Part shown: piece by piece, positions 1-6,657 of the stretch
Numbering within the stretch: position 1 is the stretch's first letter
Layout: each line of letters begins with the position of its first letter
Assembly: GCA_964641395.1 (NCBI GenBank)
Contig: CAZXKQ010000036.1
Location: 1-14,308 of the forward strand
From: CANQBR01 sp964641395
GTDB taxonomy: Bacteria; Bacillota; Negativicutes; Acidaminococcales; Acidaminococcaceae
Length of the DNA stretch: 14,308 nucleotides
Direction: 5' to 3'
Position numbers and translations under genes: made by a program
Notes under the pieces: generated by a model
What the model was told of the DNA's origin: nothing
The model's database searches: none
Seen by the model: the letters and a program-made list of their open reading frames with translations, nothing else

Positions 1-74
1 AAACCGTCGGTGCGGAAACCCCTGACCAGGTAGAGTACCTGCGCCAGCACCTGCCTGCCCACCCTCAGCCTTAA
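1..74 (+). CDS. C-terminal tail of an unidentified plus-strand gene (partial)
   Basis: One plus-strand frame is open from the left edge (first full codon at base 3) and ends with TAA at 72-74. It encodes 23 residues ending in PDQVEYLRQHLPAHPQP. The composition looks like a normal helical protein end. A strong plus-strand terminator follows about 60 bases downstream, which suits a gene converging on the minus-strand operon. The product cannot be recognised from so few residues. A competing minus-strand reading is possible: a GTG at 60-62 opens a frame running out of the window (VGRQVLAQVLYLVRGF...), and it also looks protein-like. The terminator polarity favours the plus-strand reading, but both are too short to settle by eye. 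Confidence 0.35.
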   Translation, partial: TVGAETPDQVEYLRQHLPAHPQP

Positions 75-135
75 GATATTAGGCCAAAGGGCGGAGGCGC
101 CGGCCTAGCCCATACAACCCCATAGCCAAGTAGAC

Positions 136-180
136 AAAGGGCAGGGCCTGTCCTCACAGGTTCCCTGCCCTTTTTATTAT
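136..180 (+). terminator. Strong rho-independent terminator
   Basis: An 11-bp perfect stem pairs AAAGGGCAGGG (136-146) with CCCTGCCCTTT (163-173). Inside it CCTGT (147-151) pairs with ACAGG (156-160) around a CCTC loop, with a two-base TT bulge. The plus strand continues as TTATTAT, making a T-rich tail (TTTTTATTAT over 171-180). Polarity is therefore mainly plus strand, closing the gene that ends at 74. Read on the minus strand the tail is only TTTGTCTACTT, so it may stop the long minus-strand operon poorly. No better minus-strand terminator was found in 181-332, which otherwise shows no gene or clear signal. Confidence 0.85.
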
Positions 181-332
181 CAGTTGGCGTATTGTGGGAC
201 ATGACTGCCAGCCGCCCAGGCCGCTGCCTGCCGGCTAGAAGCGCCGCCCCTGCCAAGAAGTAGTGTTTTTTGAGAGCAGCGAGCTAGCAGCAGACTAGAC
301 GGCCCTTCTCACAGCCTCTCCAGGCAGCCAAG

Positions 333-2141
333 TCACTTCTTGAGATGGGGATCGTTGGCAGCCCGCTTCCTCCCCAAGCCTACCTTGATGTCCTCCTTGC
401 GGTAGCGGTAAGCGGCAGACGTGAGGCTCTTGTCAGGCGTCACATGGTTGGACTCTATCTTCATGAGGCCGCACAGCAGATCGTAGAAGAGGTCGTTGGA
501 CCAGAAGGCGGCCTGGTGGGCCCGGAGGGTGGCATATTCCTGGGGATTTTGCCGGATGTAGCCGTCAGAGAGGTAGACCACCAGGGGGATGCGGAAATAC
601 ACGTAGCCGCCGGCATCAGGGTTGCGCCGCCGGTTGGGATCCGAGCCATGGTCCGAGCAGTAGACGAAGATGCTGAGGGGCAGGTTTTTTTGCGCCTGCT
701 GGAAGAGCCGCTCCAGCACGCTGTCGGTGTAGAGGAGGGAGTTCTTGTAATCCGCTGCCCGGCCTGTCTCCCCTGGATCCGTCCATTTTTGGAAGGCGGA
801 GGGGTAGCGGTTGTTGTAGTCAATATGGCTGCCCATGAGGTGGAAGATCACCAGGTTCTTCTCCCGGGGGTCTACCAGCTTTAAATAATCCAGCAGCAGC
901 TCGTCGTAGTGCCGCTGCAGGGCCGCCCCCTCCTGCCGCTGGGGGTCGTCGGCAAGCCACCGGCTCACTGCCGCAGTCTTGCCCACCAGGGTGATAGGGG
1001 TGTCAGAAGTTTTGATAAGGCCCTGGTTGCTGAACCAATAGGTCTTGTAACCCGCCCTTTGGGCTATATCCAGCAGGGAAACCGCCTTGTTAAAGGCAGT
1101 GCCGTTGTAATAATCCGCATCAGTGAGGGCGTGCTCCAGTGCCGCCACTGTATAGTTAGCACAGGCATAGGCGTTGCTGAAGAGGAGGAAGTTCTCCTTG
1201 GCCTTCTGGCTCTGCAGCCAGGGGGTGGTATTTTCCGCCATCGCCGTGAACGCCGACATGTAATCCCGGCTGGCAGATTCGCCGATGACCAGAATGATGG
1301 TGCCCCTGTCCTGGCTGTGCTGCACCACCTGGAGCTGATCCAACACAGCCTGCCGCTGGGTCTTAAATGCTGCCAACTGCTGAAAATAGGAGCGGGTATC
1401 CAAAACCAGCTTGTTAAAATAAGTGAACCTGGCAGCGCTGCCGAAGGCGTAGCCAGTTACTGCCAGAGCTAAAAGGGCGATAAAGACGGTCTTGGCCCGG
1501 GCCAGGCCCAGGGTGGCGAAAAGGCCGCCCAGCCTGGCATTAAGTTTGAACAGGCCCCAGCCCCAGAAGGCCAGCAGGACTAGGGGGGCCACTATGGGGG
1601 CCGCCCCCATGGATTGGATGTATTCCGTGGCCTCTGCCAGGTCGGTCTGGTAGAGGATCATCATGCCGTTGCCGGTGATGCAGTGCTGGAAGCGGTAAAA
1701 GTAGCAGACCTGAAAGACGATGGGCAGCAACAGGAGCAGTTCTACAACGCTTACCACCCCGTCCGCTATCCGTTTCGGCCCCAGCCTGGCTAGCAGATAG
1801 TGCCCAAACAAGAGGGCCGGCAGCAGGTAGAGGCCGAAGGCCAGGTCCATGTGGTTGCTGATCAGGGTCTCTGTCTTGGAGAGGGAGATGTAGGCCAGGA
1901 GGGGGGCCGTCACCACGTAGGAGGCGGCGACCAGCACCGTGTGCCAGGCCTGCCGCAGCCCCAGCCCAGGCAGCAGGAAGAAGGGCAGGCAGCTGGCCAG
2001 GGCGGCAGGCACGAAGCGCCTAGCTTGCAAGAGGAAGGGGGTGTTGCCTAGGTTCAGGGAAACGGCCCAGTAAAAGAGCATCGTTAAAACATAGACGGCT
2101 AAAAAGGGTAGGAAATACTTTTTTAGAACGCGTATAAGCAA
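333..2141 (-). CDS. EptA/CptA-like lipid A or LPS phosphoethanolamine transferase
   Basis: This 602-residue inner-membrane enzyme belongs to the alkaline-phosphatase-fold family that moves phosphoethanolamine from phosphatidylethanolamine to lipid A or LPS core sugars. Hydrophobic segments fall near residues 7-28, 43-62, 68-88, 101-119, 128-148, 180-197 and 218-236, somewhat more than the usual five. A periplasmic QTDLAEATEY stretch (165-174) resembles the conserved QTN/D..EA segment of EptA proteins. The catalytic domain shows the metal ligand in IGES (E288), a candidate nucleophile T331 in ANYTVAALEHALT, FHLMGSH (433-439) and YCSDHG (D497, H498). The start is TTG, chosen because AAGGAG lies 9 bases upstream. 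It is the last gene of the operon, 70 bases after LicD. The exact acceptor and transferred group are inferred; another phospho-group donor cannot be excluded. Confidence 0.85.
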   Translation of the reverse strand: MLIRVLKKYFLPFLAVYVLTMLFYWAVSLNLGNTPFLLQARRFVPAALASCLPFFLLPGLGLRQAWHTVLVAASYVVTAPLLAYISLSKTETLISNHMDLAFGLYLLPALLFGHYLLARLGPKRIADGVVSVVELLLLLPIVFQVCYFYRFQHCITGNGMMILYQTDLAEATEYIQSMGAAPIVAPLVLLAFWGWGLFKLNARLGGLFATLGLARAKTVFIALLALAVTGYAFGSAARFTYFNKLVLDTRSYFQQLAAFKTQRQAVLDQLQVVQHSQDRGTIILVIGESASRDYMSAFTAMAENTTPWLQSQKAKENFLLFSNAYACANYTVAALEHALTDADYYNGTAFNKAVSLLDIAQRAGYKTYWFSNQGLIKTSDTPITLVGKTAAVSRWLADDPQRQEGAALQRHYDELLLDYLKLVDPREKNLVIFHLMGSHIDYNNRYPSAFQKWTDPGETGRAADYKNSLLYTDSVLERLFQQAQKNLPLSIFVYCSDHGSDPNRRRNPDAGGYVYFRIPLVVYLSDGYIRQNPQEYATLRAHQAAFWSNDLFYDLLCGLMKIESNHVTPDKSLTSAAYRYRKEDIKVGLGRKRAANDPHLKK

Positions 2142-2211
2142 GCTGGCTTTCTCCTTTTATCTTGTTCTTTCATCTTTTGCAGGTTCAAACACCGGTGGGC
2201 CCCATGCCTAG

Positions 2212-3030
2212 CTAGACCTGGATCTTCTTGGCATGGGTATGCCTGTCCTCCGGAGCCGGAGGGGTCATGTAGTCGCCGAACCAGGTCTGCAACAGGGCGT
2301 GGCAATCCTGGGGAACGGGAAAAGGGCGGCCTTCGAAGAGGAGGTCCCTCCTGGGCGGCAGCCAGGCGGCGGCAGGATGGACTGTTTTGGGTATACATTG
2401 CTGGGCCTCCATGCCTAAGTAGGGGAGGCTGTCATCCATGCGGTAGAGCTTGCTCAGCTGGACGAAGAGGAACTTTACCAGCCCCAGGAGGCAGTTGGGC
2501 AGGGCTATGGCCAGGCCGTAGAGGTGCCGCTGCAGCGAACCCTTGGCGTAGCGCTTCCGCCCCCAGCGCAGGTCCAGCAGGGCGCCGATGACCTTGATCA
2601 GGGGCAGGCAGCAGGCGGGGTAGTAGTCCCCTATAAAGATGTCCACGTAGATGCCCTGGCAGTAGGGCTCATCCTCTCCTTCGTCAAACTCTACCAGCTT
2701 GGTGCCTCGCAGCCGCACCTTGGCCATCTTGCGCTTGTAGCTAGGCTCTGTCTCCCTGTTCTGTAAAAACATGCCGGCCGGCAGTTCGGCAGGGGCCAGC
2801 CGGGCAAAGGCTTCGTAGGCGGCCCTAGGCATGAAGATGTCGCAGTCGTCGTCCCAGGGGATGAAGCCCTGGTGCCGCACCGCTCCCAGCAGGGTGCCGT
2901 AGGCTATGAAGTAGCATAAATTATGGCGCTGGCAGATGGCGTCTATGGCCTCTAAAAGCTCCAGCATCCGCAGCTGGGCCTGGCGCACCAGCTGGGGGTC
3001 TATGTCTACATGAGGTTCGGGGATGTTCAT
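2212..3030 (-). CDS. LicD-family phosphotransferase, copy 1
   Basis: This 272-residue cytoplasmic enzyme of the LicD (fukutin-related) family transfers a CDP-activated phospho-group to a sugar. Family members handle phosphocholine or ribitol phosphate. The core motif GTLLGAVRH (45-53) runs into IPWDDDCD, giving D60, D61, D62 and D64 as the likely metal-binding acidic cluster. YVDIF (128-132), FEGRPFPVP (232-240) and FGDYMTPP (251-258) are further family blocks. The ATG at 3030 is preferred to an in-frame TTG at 3054, because GAGGAGG precedes it and because it yields the same length as the second copy. Hand alignment to that copy (5718-6536) is gap-free at about 78% identity. No choline kinase, choline transporter or choline cytidylyltransferase is visible, while a CDP-alditol pathway sits directly upstream. 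An alditol phosphate is thus the favoured substrate. Confidence 0.88.
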   Translation of the reverse strand: MNIPEPHVDIDPQLVRQAQLRMLELLEAIDAICQRHNLCYFIAYGTLLGAVRHQGFIPWDDDCDIFMPRAAYEAFARLAPAELPAGMFLQNRETEPSYKRKMAKVRLRGTKLVEFDEGEDEPYCQGIYVDIFIGDYYPACCLPLIKVIGALLDLRWGRKRYAKGSLQRHLYGLAIALPNCLLGLVKFLFVQLSKLYRMDDSLPYLGMEAQQCIPKTVHPAAAWLPPRRDLLFEGRPFPVPQDCHALLQTWFGDYMTPPAPEDRHTHAKKIQV

Positions 3031-3033
3031 GGT

Positions 3034-3040
3034 CCTCCTC
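3034..3040 (-). promoter_or_regulatory. Ribosome binding site that fixes the LicD copy 1 start
   Basis: On the minus strand GAGGAGG ends three bases before the ATG at 3028-3030. The alternative TTG at 3052-3054 has only AAAGG touching it. The downstream ATG also matches the length and N-terminal alignment of the second LicD. Confidence 0.7.
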
Positions 3041-3090
3041 AATAACTGCACCAACCTTTGCCGGCACTGGCAGTATACCTCCCTGCCTTT

Positions 3091-3789
3091 TTATCTCAGC
3101 GCCGCCTGAAATTTTTGCAGCCTCTCTCCGCAGCCCTCCACTGCACCTTGAAAGATGCTGGAAGACCCGGCGACAAAAATGTCTGCACCAATACCGCGCA
3201 AGGTTTTAGCATGTTCAAAGGTGATGTTACCGTCCACCTCTACATCGATGTTTTCCCTCCCGTGGCTGTGCAAAAACGCCACTAGTTTTTCCGCCTTCTT
3301 TATCGTACTAGGCACGATGTTCTGTCCGGCAAAACCGGGATTTACAGTGAGGAGGTTGATGCCATCAATGTAATCCAATACTTCCTCTAGTACGTAGACA
3401 GGGGTGGCAGGATTGATGGCGAGGAAGCGCCGACAGCCAAACTCGGCTAGCCAATCTAGAGCCCTCTGTATTTGATAAGTGCTTTCGTAGTGGATGGATA
3501 CTATATCTGTTGGCTCAAAACCGATCCACCGGTATTTGTATTCTGGCGAGGTCACCATCATGTGAATGTCCAGGGGTATTGGGGTCAGCTGGCGCAGCCC
3601 TCTAATGTAATCCGTACCTAGGCCGAAGTTAGGCACGAAGGCACCATCCATCACATCTACATGAAGATAGTCCACCCCTGCTTCCTCCAGCACTCGGATT
3701 ATCTCTAGCAAATAAGGCAGGCTGACGCACATCATAGAGGCAGAGATTTTTGCCTTCCTTACCTCTTTCAACTCCATCTCCTCCCTCAC
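3091..3789 (-). CDS. Ribulose-phosphate 3-epimerase family protein (Rpe/AlsE-like)
   Basis: This 232-residue TIM-barrel enzyme should interconvert ketose phosphates differing at C3, such as ribulose 5-phosphate and xylulose 5-phosphate. Metal ligands are visible as H43 and D45 in HVDVMDG, H76 in DIHMMV, and D186 in VEVDGN. NPGFAGQ (150-156) and the phosphate-binding AGSSSIF (207-213) are also present. The N-terminal block reads ISASMMCVSL rather than the housekeeping ISPSILSAD. That, with the EVDGN loop, recalls the allulose-6-phosphate epimerase (AlsE) branch, so a hexulose phosphate is a possible substrate. The GTG start overlaps the dehydrogenase stop by four bases (GTGA), which suggests translational coupling. 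An ATG four codons later is the alternative, but its GGGAGG sits almost against it. A role in feeding the neighbouring reductase is inferred from position. Confidence 0.85.
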   Translation of the reverse strand: MREEMELKEVRKAKISASMMCVSLPYLLEIIRVLEEAGVDYLHVDVMDGAFVPNFGLGTDYIRGLRQLTPIPLDIHMMVTSPEYKYRWIGFEPTDIVSIHYESTYQIQRALDWLAEFGCRRFLAINPATPVYVLEEVLDYIDGINLLTVNPGFAGQNIVPSTIKKAEKLVAFLHSHGRENIDVEVDGNITFEHAKTLRGIGADIFVAGSSSIFQGAVEGCGERLQKFQAALR

Positions 3790-4823
3790 ATTTCAAACAT
3801 TACCTTTAGTGAAAAGATATTAGGATCTCTTACGGCGGCTAGGGCTTCAGCAAATTGGGCCAGGGCAAACCTATGAGTGATAAGCTGCATGGGGGCAAGG
3901 GCACCGCTTTCCAAAGCACCCATGGTTTCCTTCCAATTATTGACTGTGCTCTTATAACTAGAATTCCACGTACCTCTGAGGGTGAGCTCGTTGCGCAAAA
4001 TTTTCCAGTAGAGAGCCTTAGGCAAGGTTATGTCGCCATACGGGTTGCCTGTCAGTACTACCCTGCCTCCTGTCTTGGCGTATTGAAGAGCATGGCGGAT
4101 AGCATCTTCGCTTCCCACACATTCCAATACTGCATCTGCTCCCCTGCCCCCAGTGAGATCCAGATAAGTTTTCTCTGCCTGTGGCTCACTAGAATTTACA
4201 GTACCGTACACGCCTAGGCTTTGGGCAAATTCTAGGTACTCATCGACAATGCCGACGCTGATAATCTTTTCTGCCCCTCTGGCCTTTGCCCAAAGCACAG
4301 CTAACAAACCTATGGTGCCTGTACCTATGACAGTGACTGTATCCCCCCGCTTAATGCCAGCCGTATCGACACAGTGCTTTGCTACAGCAGCCGGCTCACA
4401 CAGAGCGGCAGTAGTATAGGGGACTTTGTCTGAGCATAGCACCAGGTTCCAGACAGGCACAGCTATGTACTCGGCAAAGGCACCGTCACAACGGGAACCA
4501 AAATAGTTATAATTCGAGCACCGTGCAAACTCTTCTTCACGACAGGAGGGACACTGCCGGCAAGGGAGCAGGGGAAACACCGCTGCCCTTTTGCCTAGCA
4601 AGGCCCCGTCTACATCTGGCGCACACTGGACGATCTCGCCTGCAAACTCGTGGCCGGGTATGGTGGGAAAGTGGTAGGTCCCTGTGGTAAATATCCTTGG
4701 TATGTCGCTGGAGCAGATGCCGCATGCCTTAACCTTCAGCAGAACCTCTCCCTTTTTCAGTTCCGGCTCTGCCACATCTTTATAAACCAGCCTGCCTACA
4801 GCCTCCAAAACCAATGCCTTCAC
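3786..4823 (-). CDS. Zinc-dependent medium-chain alcohol dehydrogenase, probable alditol-phosphate (TarJ/GatD-like) dehydrogenase
   Basis: This 345-residue MDR-family oxidoreductase probably reduces a ketose phosphate to an alditol phosphate. Catalytic zinc ligands are C37 (CGICSSD), H58-E59 (PGHEF) and E143 (LCEP). Structural zinc cysteines are C88, C91, C94 and C102. The Rossmann glycine motif is GTGTIG (167-172). At the end of the second strand the usual NAD-selecting acidic residue is replaced by G191 (ISVGIVDE), hinting at NADPH use. The C-terminal LRGTWNSSYKS block (282-292) resembles galactitol-1-phosphate dehydrogenases. The GTG start directly abuts the cytidylyltransferase stop codon with no spacer, and GGAGG lies 11 bases upstream. 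That adjacency matches the TarI-TarJ pairing of CDP-ribitol synthesis. Pentitol versus hexitol substrate cannot be told from sequence alone. Confidence 0.88.
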   Translation of the reverse strand: MKALVLEAVGRLVYKDVAEPELKKGEVLLKVKACGICSSDIPRIFTTGTYHFPTIPGHEFAGEIVQCAPDVDGALLGKRAAVFPLLPCRQCPSCREEEFARCSNYNYFGSRCDGAFAEYIAVPVWNLVLCSDKVPYTTAALCEPAAVAKHCVDTAGIKRGDTVTVIGTGTIGLLAVLWAKARGAEKIISVGIVDEYLEFAQSLGVYGTVNSSEPQAEKTYLDLTGGRGADAVLECVGSEDAIRHALQYAKTGGRVVLTGNPYGDITLPKALYWKILRNELTLRGTWNSSYKSTVNNWKETMGALESGALAPMQLITHRFALAQFAEALAAVRDPNIFSLKVMFEM

Positions 4824-5519
4824 TTAGTCTCTCTCCTCCAAATACTTTGCCGCTAAGACCATGTCATTGGCCGTAGTGAGTTTGATGTTTCGCTCCTCGC
4901 CTTCCACCGTAACGACATCCATACCTTTAGCGACTGCAATCTCCGTGCTACCGTTAAACTTCGCCAATTCGGCTTGGGAATATTGCAAGTGGGCTTCGTA
5001 GTATTTTTTAAAGGTGAATACCTCTGGCGACTGCCCGGCTGCAAGGGCTGAACGATTCAAGAGCTGGGTAACCCTTCCCCTGCCATCAGTAAGGTAGAAA
5101 GTATCCTTAGCCGGCAGCATTGGCATCACCCCATCGTGGCCAGGTAAGGCCATGATACACCTGTCGAGCAAAGACTTCGTAAACAGGGGCCTTGCTGCAT
5201 CGTGGATGAGCACAGTATCAGGCCGAACACGACCTTGGTGGATTATTTGTAAGGCATTCCAAATGGATAACTGCCGTGTTTCGCCAGGATCGGCAAAGGC
5301 AAGGAATTTGCCCTTTCCGGCCCCCTCCATCCACTGCTGGATCAAGGAACGCCATGGAGCAGCTGCTACAATAACAAGACTATCGATAAGCGGATGGTCG
5401 TTTAATATGGACAGAGAGTAGCTGATAACCGGCCTCCCGCACAACTGCAGGTACTGCTTCGGGCTCTCCAGGCCCATGCGGCTGCCTGTGCCGCCTGCTA
5501 AAAGAATAGCATAGAGCAT
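4824..5519 (-). CDS. IspD/TarI-like CTP:alditol-phosphate cytidylyltransferase
   Basis: This 231-residue nucleotidyltransferase of the IspD/TarI family would couple CTP to a sugar-alcohol phosphate, giving a CDP-alditol and pyrophosphate. The CTP-binding loop reads AILLAGGTGSRMG (4-16) followed by PKQ (20-22). Other family blocks are ETRQLS (80-85), HDAARP (106-111), QSPEVF (163-168) and the C-terminal NIKLT (211-215). The ATG at 5519 matches the normal family start just before the CTP loop and has GGGGG seven bases upstream. Longer in-frame starts at 5525 and 5609 lack family support. A housekeeping role in isoprenoid synthesis is possible in principle, but placement between a LicD gene and a reductase argues for CDP-ribitol, CDP-arabinitol, CDP-xylitol or a hexitol analogue. 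Confidence 0.88.
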   Translation of the reverse strand: MLYAILLAGGTGSRMGLESPKQYLQLCGRPVISYSLSILNDHPLIDSLVIVAAAPWRSLIQQWMEGAGKGKFLAFADPGETRQLSIWNALQIIHQGRVRPDTVLIHDAARPLFTKSLLDRCIMALPGHDGVMPMLPAKDTFYLTDGRGRVTQLLNRSALAAGQSPEVFTFKKYYEAHLQYSQAELAKFNGSTEIAVAKGMDVVTVEGEERNIKLTTANDMVLAAKYLEERD

Positions 5520-5717
5520 ACCCATACCCCCGTATTTCACCGCAAAATTTTGAGCACTCTGTTGCGAATTTGTACTAATCAAGGAAGCACTACTAGCAGG
5601 AAGCCGCAATGTCGCCGGCTTCGAGCTGAAGCATGTAGTGTTTTACAAATTCAGCCTGTGCAGGCAAGGTTTGTACAAACTAGAGGACGCTACACACATG
5701 CTAGAGATGCCCCTCAG
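5520..5717 (-). promoter_or_regulatory. Structured intergenic leader ahead of the CDP-alditol genes
   Basis: This 198-base spacer is the longest ungapped spacer inside the operon. It holds a 9-bp inverted repeat, GAATTTGTA (5566-5574) with TACAAATTC (5644-5652), enclosing 69 bases. Within that interval GAAGCCG (5600-5606) can pair with CGGCTTC (5616-5622), while GCTTC (5618-5622) can instead pair with GAAGC (5628-5632), so the two hairpins exclude one another. Two perfect palindromes flank the structure: CAAAATTTTG (5543-5552) and GTTTGTACAAAC (5669-5680). No convincing promoter or T-tailed terminator was found. It could be a cis-acting RNA leader, a protein-binding region, or chance structure in an AT-richer spacer. 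Confidence 0.3.
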
Positions 5718-6536
5718 TTAAGGCTCTATTTTCTTGGCGTGAGTAAGCCTATTTTCTGGGGGAGGTGGCGTCATGTAATCGCCAAACAAAGTTTGTAGCA
5801 TGGTGTGACAGTCGTTAGGGACGGGAAAGTAGCGCCCTTCAAAGGGCAGATCCCGTCTGGGAGGGAACCAGGCTGCCGTGGGATGCACAGCTTCAGGAGT
5901 GCACTGCCGAGCCTCCTTGCCCATGTAGGGAAGAGTGTCATTCATGCGGTATATTTTGCTCAACTGGACGAAGATGAATTTTGTGATTTCTAAGAAGCAG
6001 GCGGGCAGGGCTATAGCCAGACCGTAGAGGTGCCGCTTGAAGGAGCCTTTGGCATAACGCTTGCGGTTCCAGCGCAGGGTGTGGAGGCAGCCTGAGAGTT
6101 TGATCAACGGCAGCAGCCAGGCGGGATAATAATCGCCTACGAAGATGTCCACAAAGATGCCCTGGCAGTAGGGCTCATCCTCTCCTTCGTCAAACTCCAC
6201 CAACTTGGTGCCCCTCAGCCGCACCTTGTTGATCTTCCGCTTGTAACTGGGCTCTGTTTCCCTCGTCTGTAAGAACATATTGGCCGGCAGCTCTGTAGCA
6301 GCCAACTTGGCAAAGGCCTCGTAGTCGGCCCTGGGCATGAAGATGTCGCAGTCATCATCCCAGGGGATGAAGCCCTGGTGCCGCACCGCTCCCAACAGGG
6401 TGCCGTAAGCCAGGAACCAACACAGCTTGTGGCGTTGGCAGATGGCATCTATGGCCTCTAAAAGCTCCAGCATCCGCAGCTGGGCCTGACGCACTAGCTG
6501 AGGATCTACAGTAGCCTGAAAATCTGGGCTGGTCAT
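5718..6536 (-). CDS. LicD-family phosphotransferase, copy 2
   Basis: This second 272-residue LicD-family enzyme probably transfers an alditol phosphate from its CDP form to the growing glycan in the cytoplasm. It keeps GTLLGAVRH (45-53), the acidic cluster D60, D61, D62, D64, FVDIF (128-132) and FGDYMTPP (251-258). The ATG is supported by GGGAGG six bases upstream. Against copy 1 (2212-3030), residues 11-36 and most of the catalytic region are identical, while residues 2-10 and 140-157 diverge. Long stretches are nearly identical at the DNA level too, which suggests recent duplication or gene conversion. It is the first gene of the LicD / cytidylyltransferase / dehydrogenase / epimerase / LicD block. 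The 121 bases between it and the upstream GT2 gene show no clear promoter or terminator. Confidence 0.88.
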   Translation of the reverse strand: MTSPDFQATVDPQLVRQAQLRMLELLEAIDAICQRHKLCWFLAYGTLLGAVRHQGFIPWDDDCDIFMPRADYEAFAKLAATELPANMFLQTRETEPSYKRKINKVRLRGTKLVEFDEGEDEPYCQGIFVDIFVGDYYPAWLLPLIKLSGCLHTLRWNRKRYAKGSFKRHLYGLAIALPACFLEITKFIFVQLSKIYRMNDTLPYMGKEARQCTPEAVHPTAAWFPPRRDLPFEGRYFPVPNDCHTMLQTLFGDYMTPPPPENRLTHAKKIEP

Positions 6537-6657
6537 GGTTTTCCTCCCTTTGCACTATTCCCTACACACCCTATGTGAGTCTGGCCCCTCCAGCGTTAAG
6601 CGAACACTCCACCCAACTACTGGCAGCCAAGCTTCAATACAAACCATTCACCTAGAG

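Noticed and set aside
1..62. Minus-strand gene starting with GTG at 60-62 and leaving the window
   Set aside because: The translation looks plausible, but the overlapping plus-strand frame fits the following plus-strand terminator better; with about 20 residues the minus reading is not supportable.
262..270. T run on the plus strand as a terminator
   Set aside because: No stem of useful length precedes the six Ts on the plus strand, and on the minus strand they are As.
345..884. Long plus-strand open frame opposite the EptA-like gene
   Set aside because: It is the antisense shadow of a gene with clear catalytic motifs; its own translation shows no family pattern and it lacks a convincing ribosome site.
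2123..2398. Minus-strand frame overlapping the end of LicD copy 1
   Set aside because: It is proline- and arginine-rich out-of-frame translation of the LicD C-terminus; the LicD frame itself is intact.
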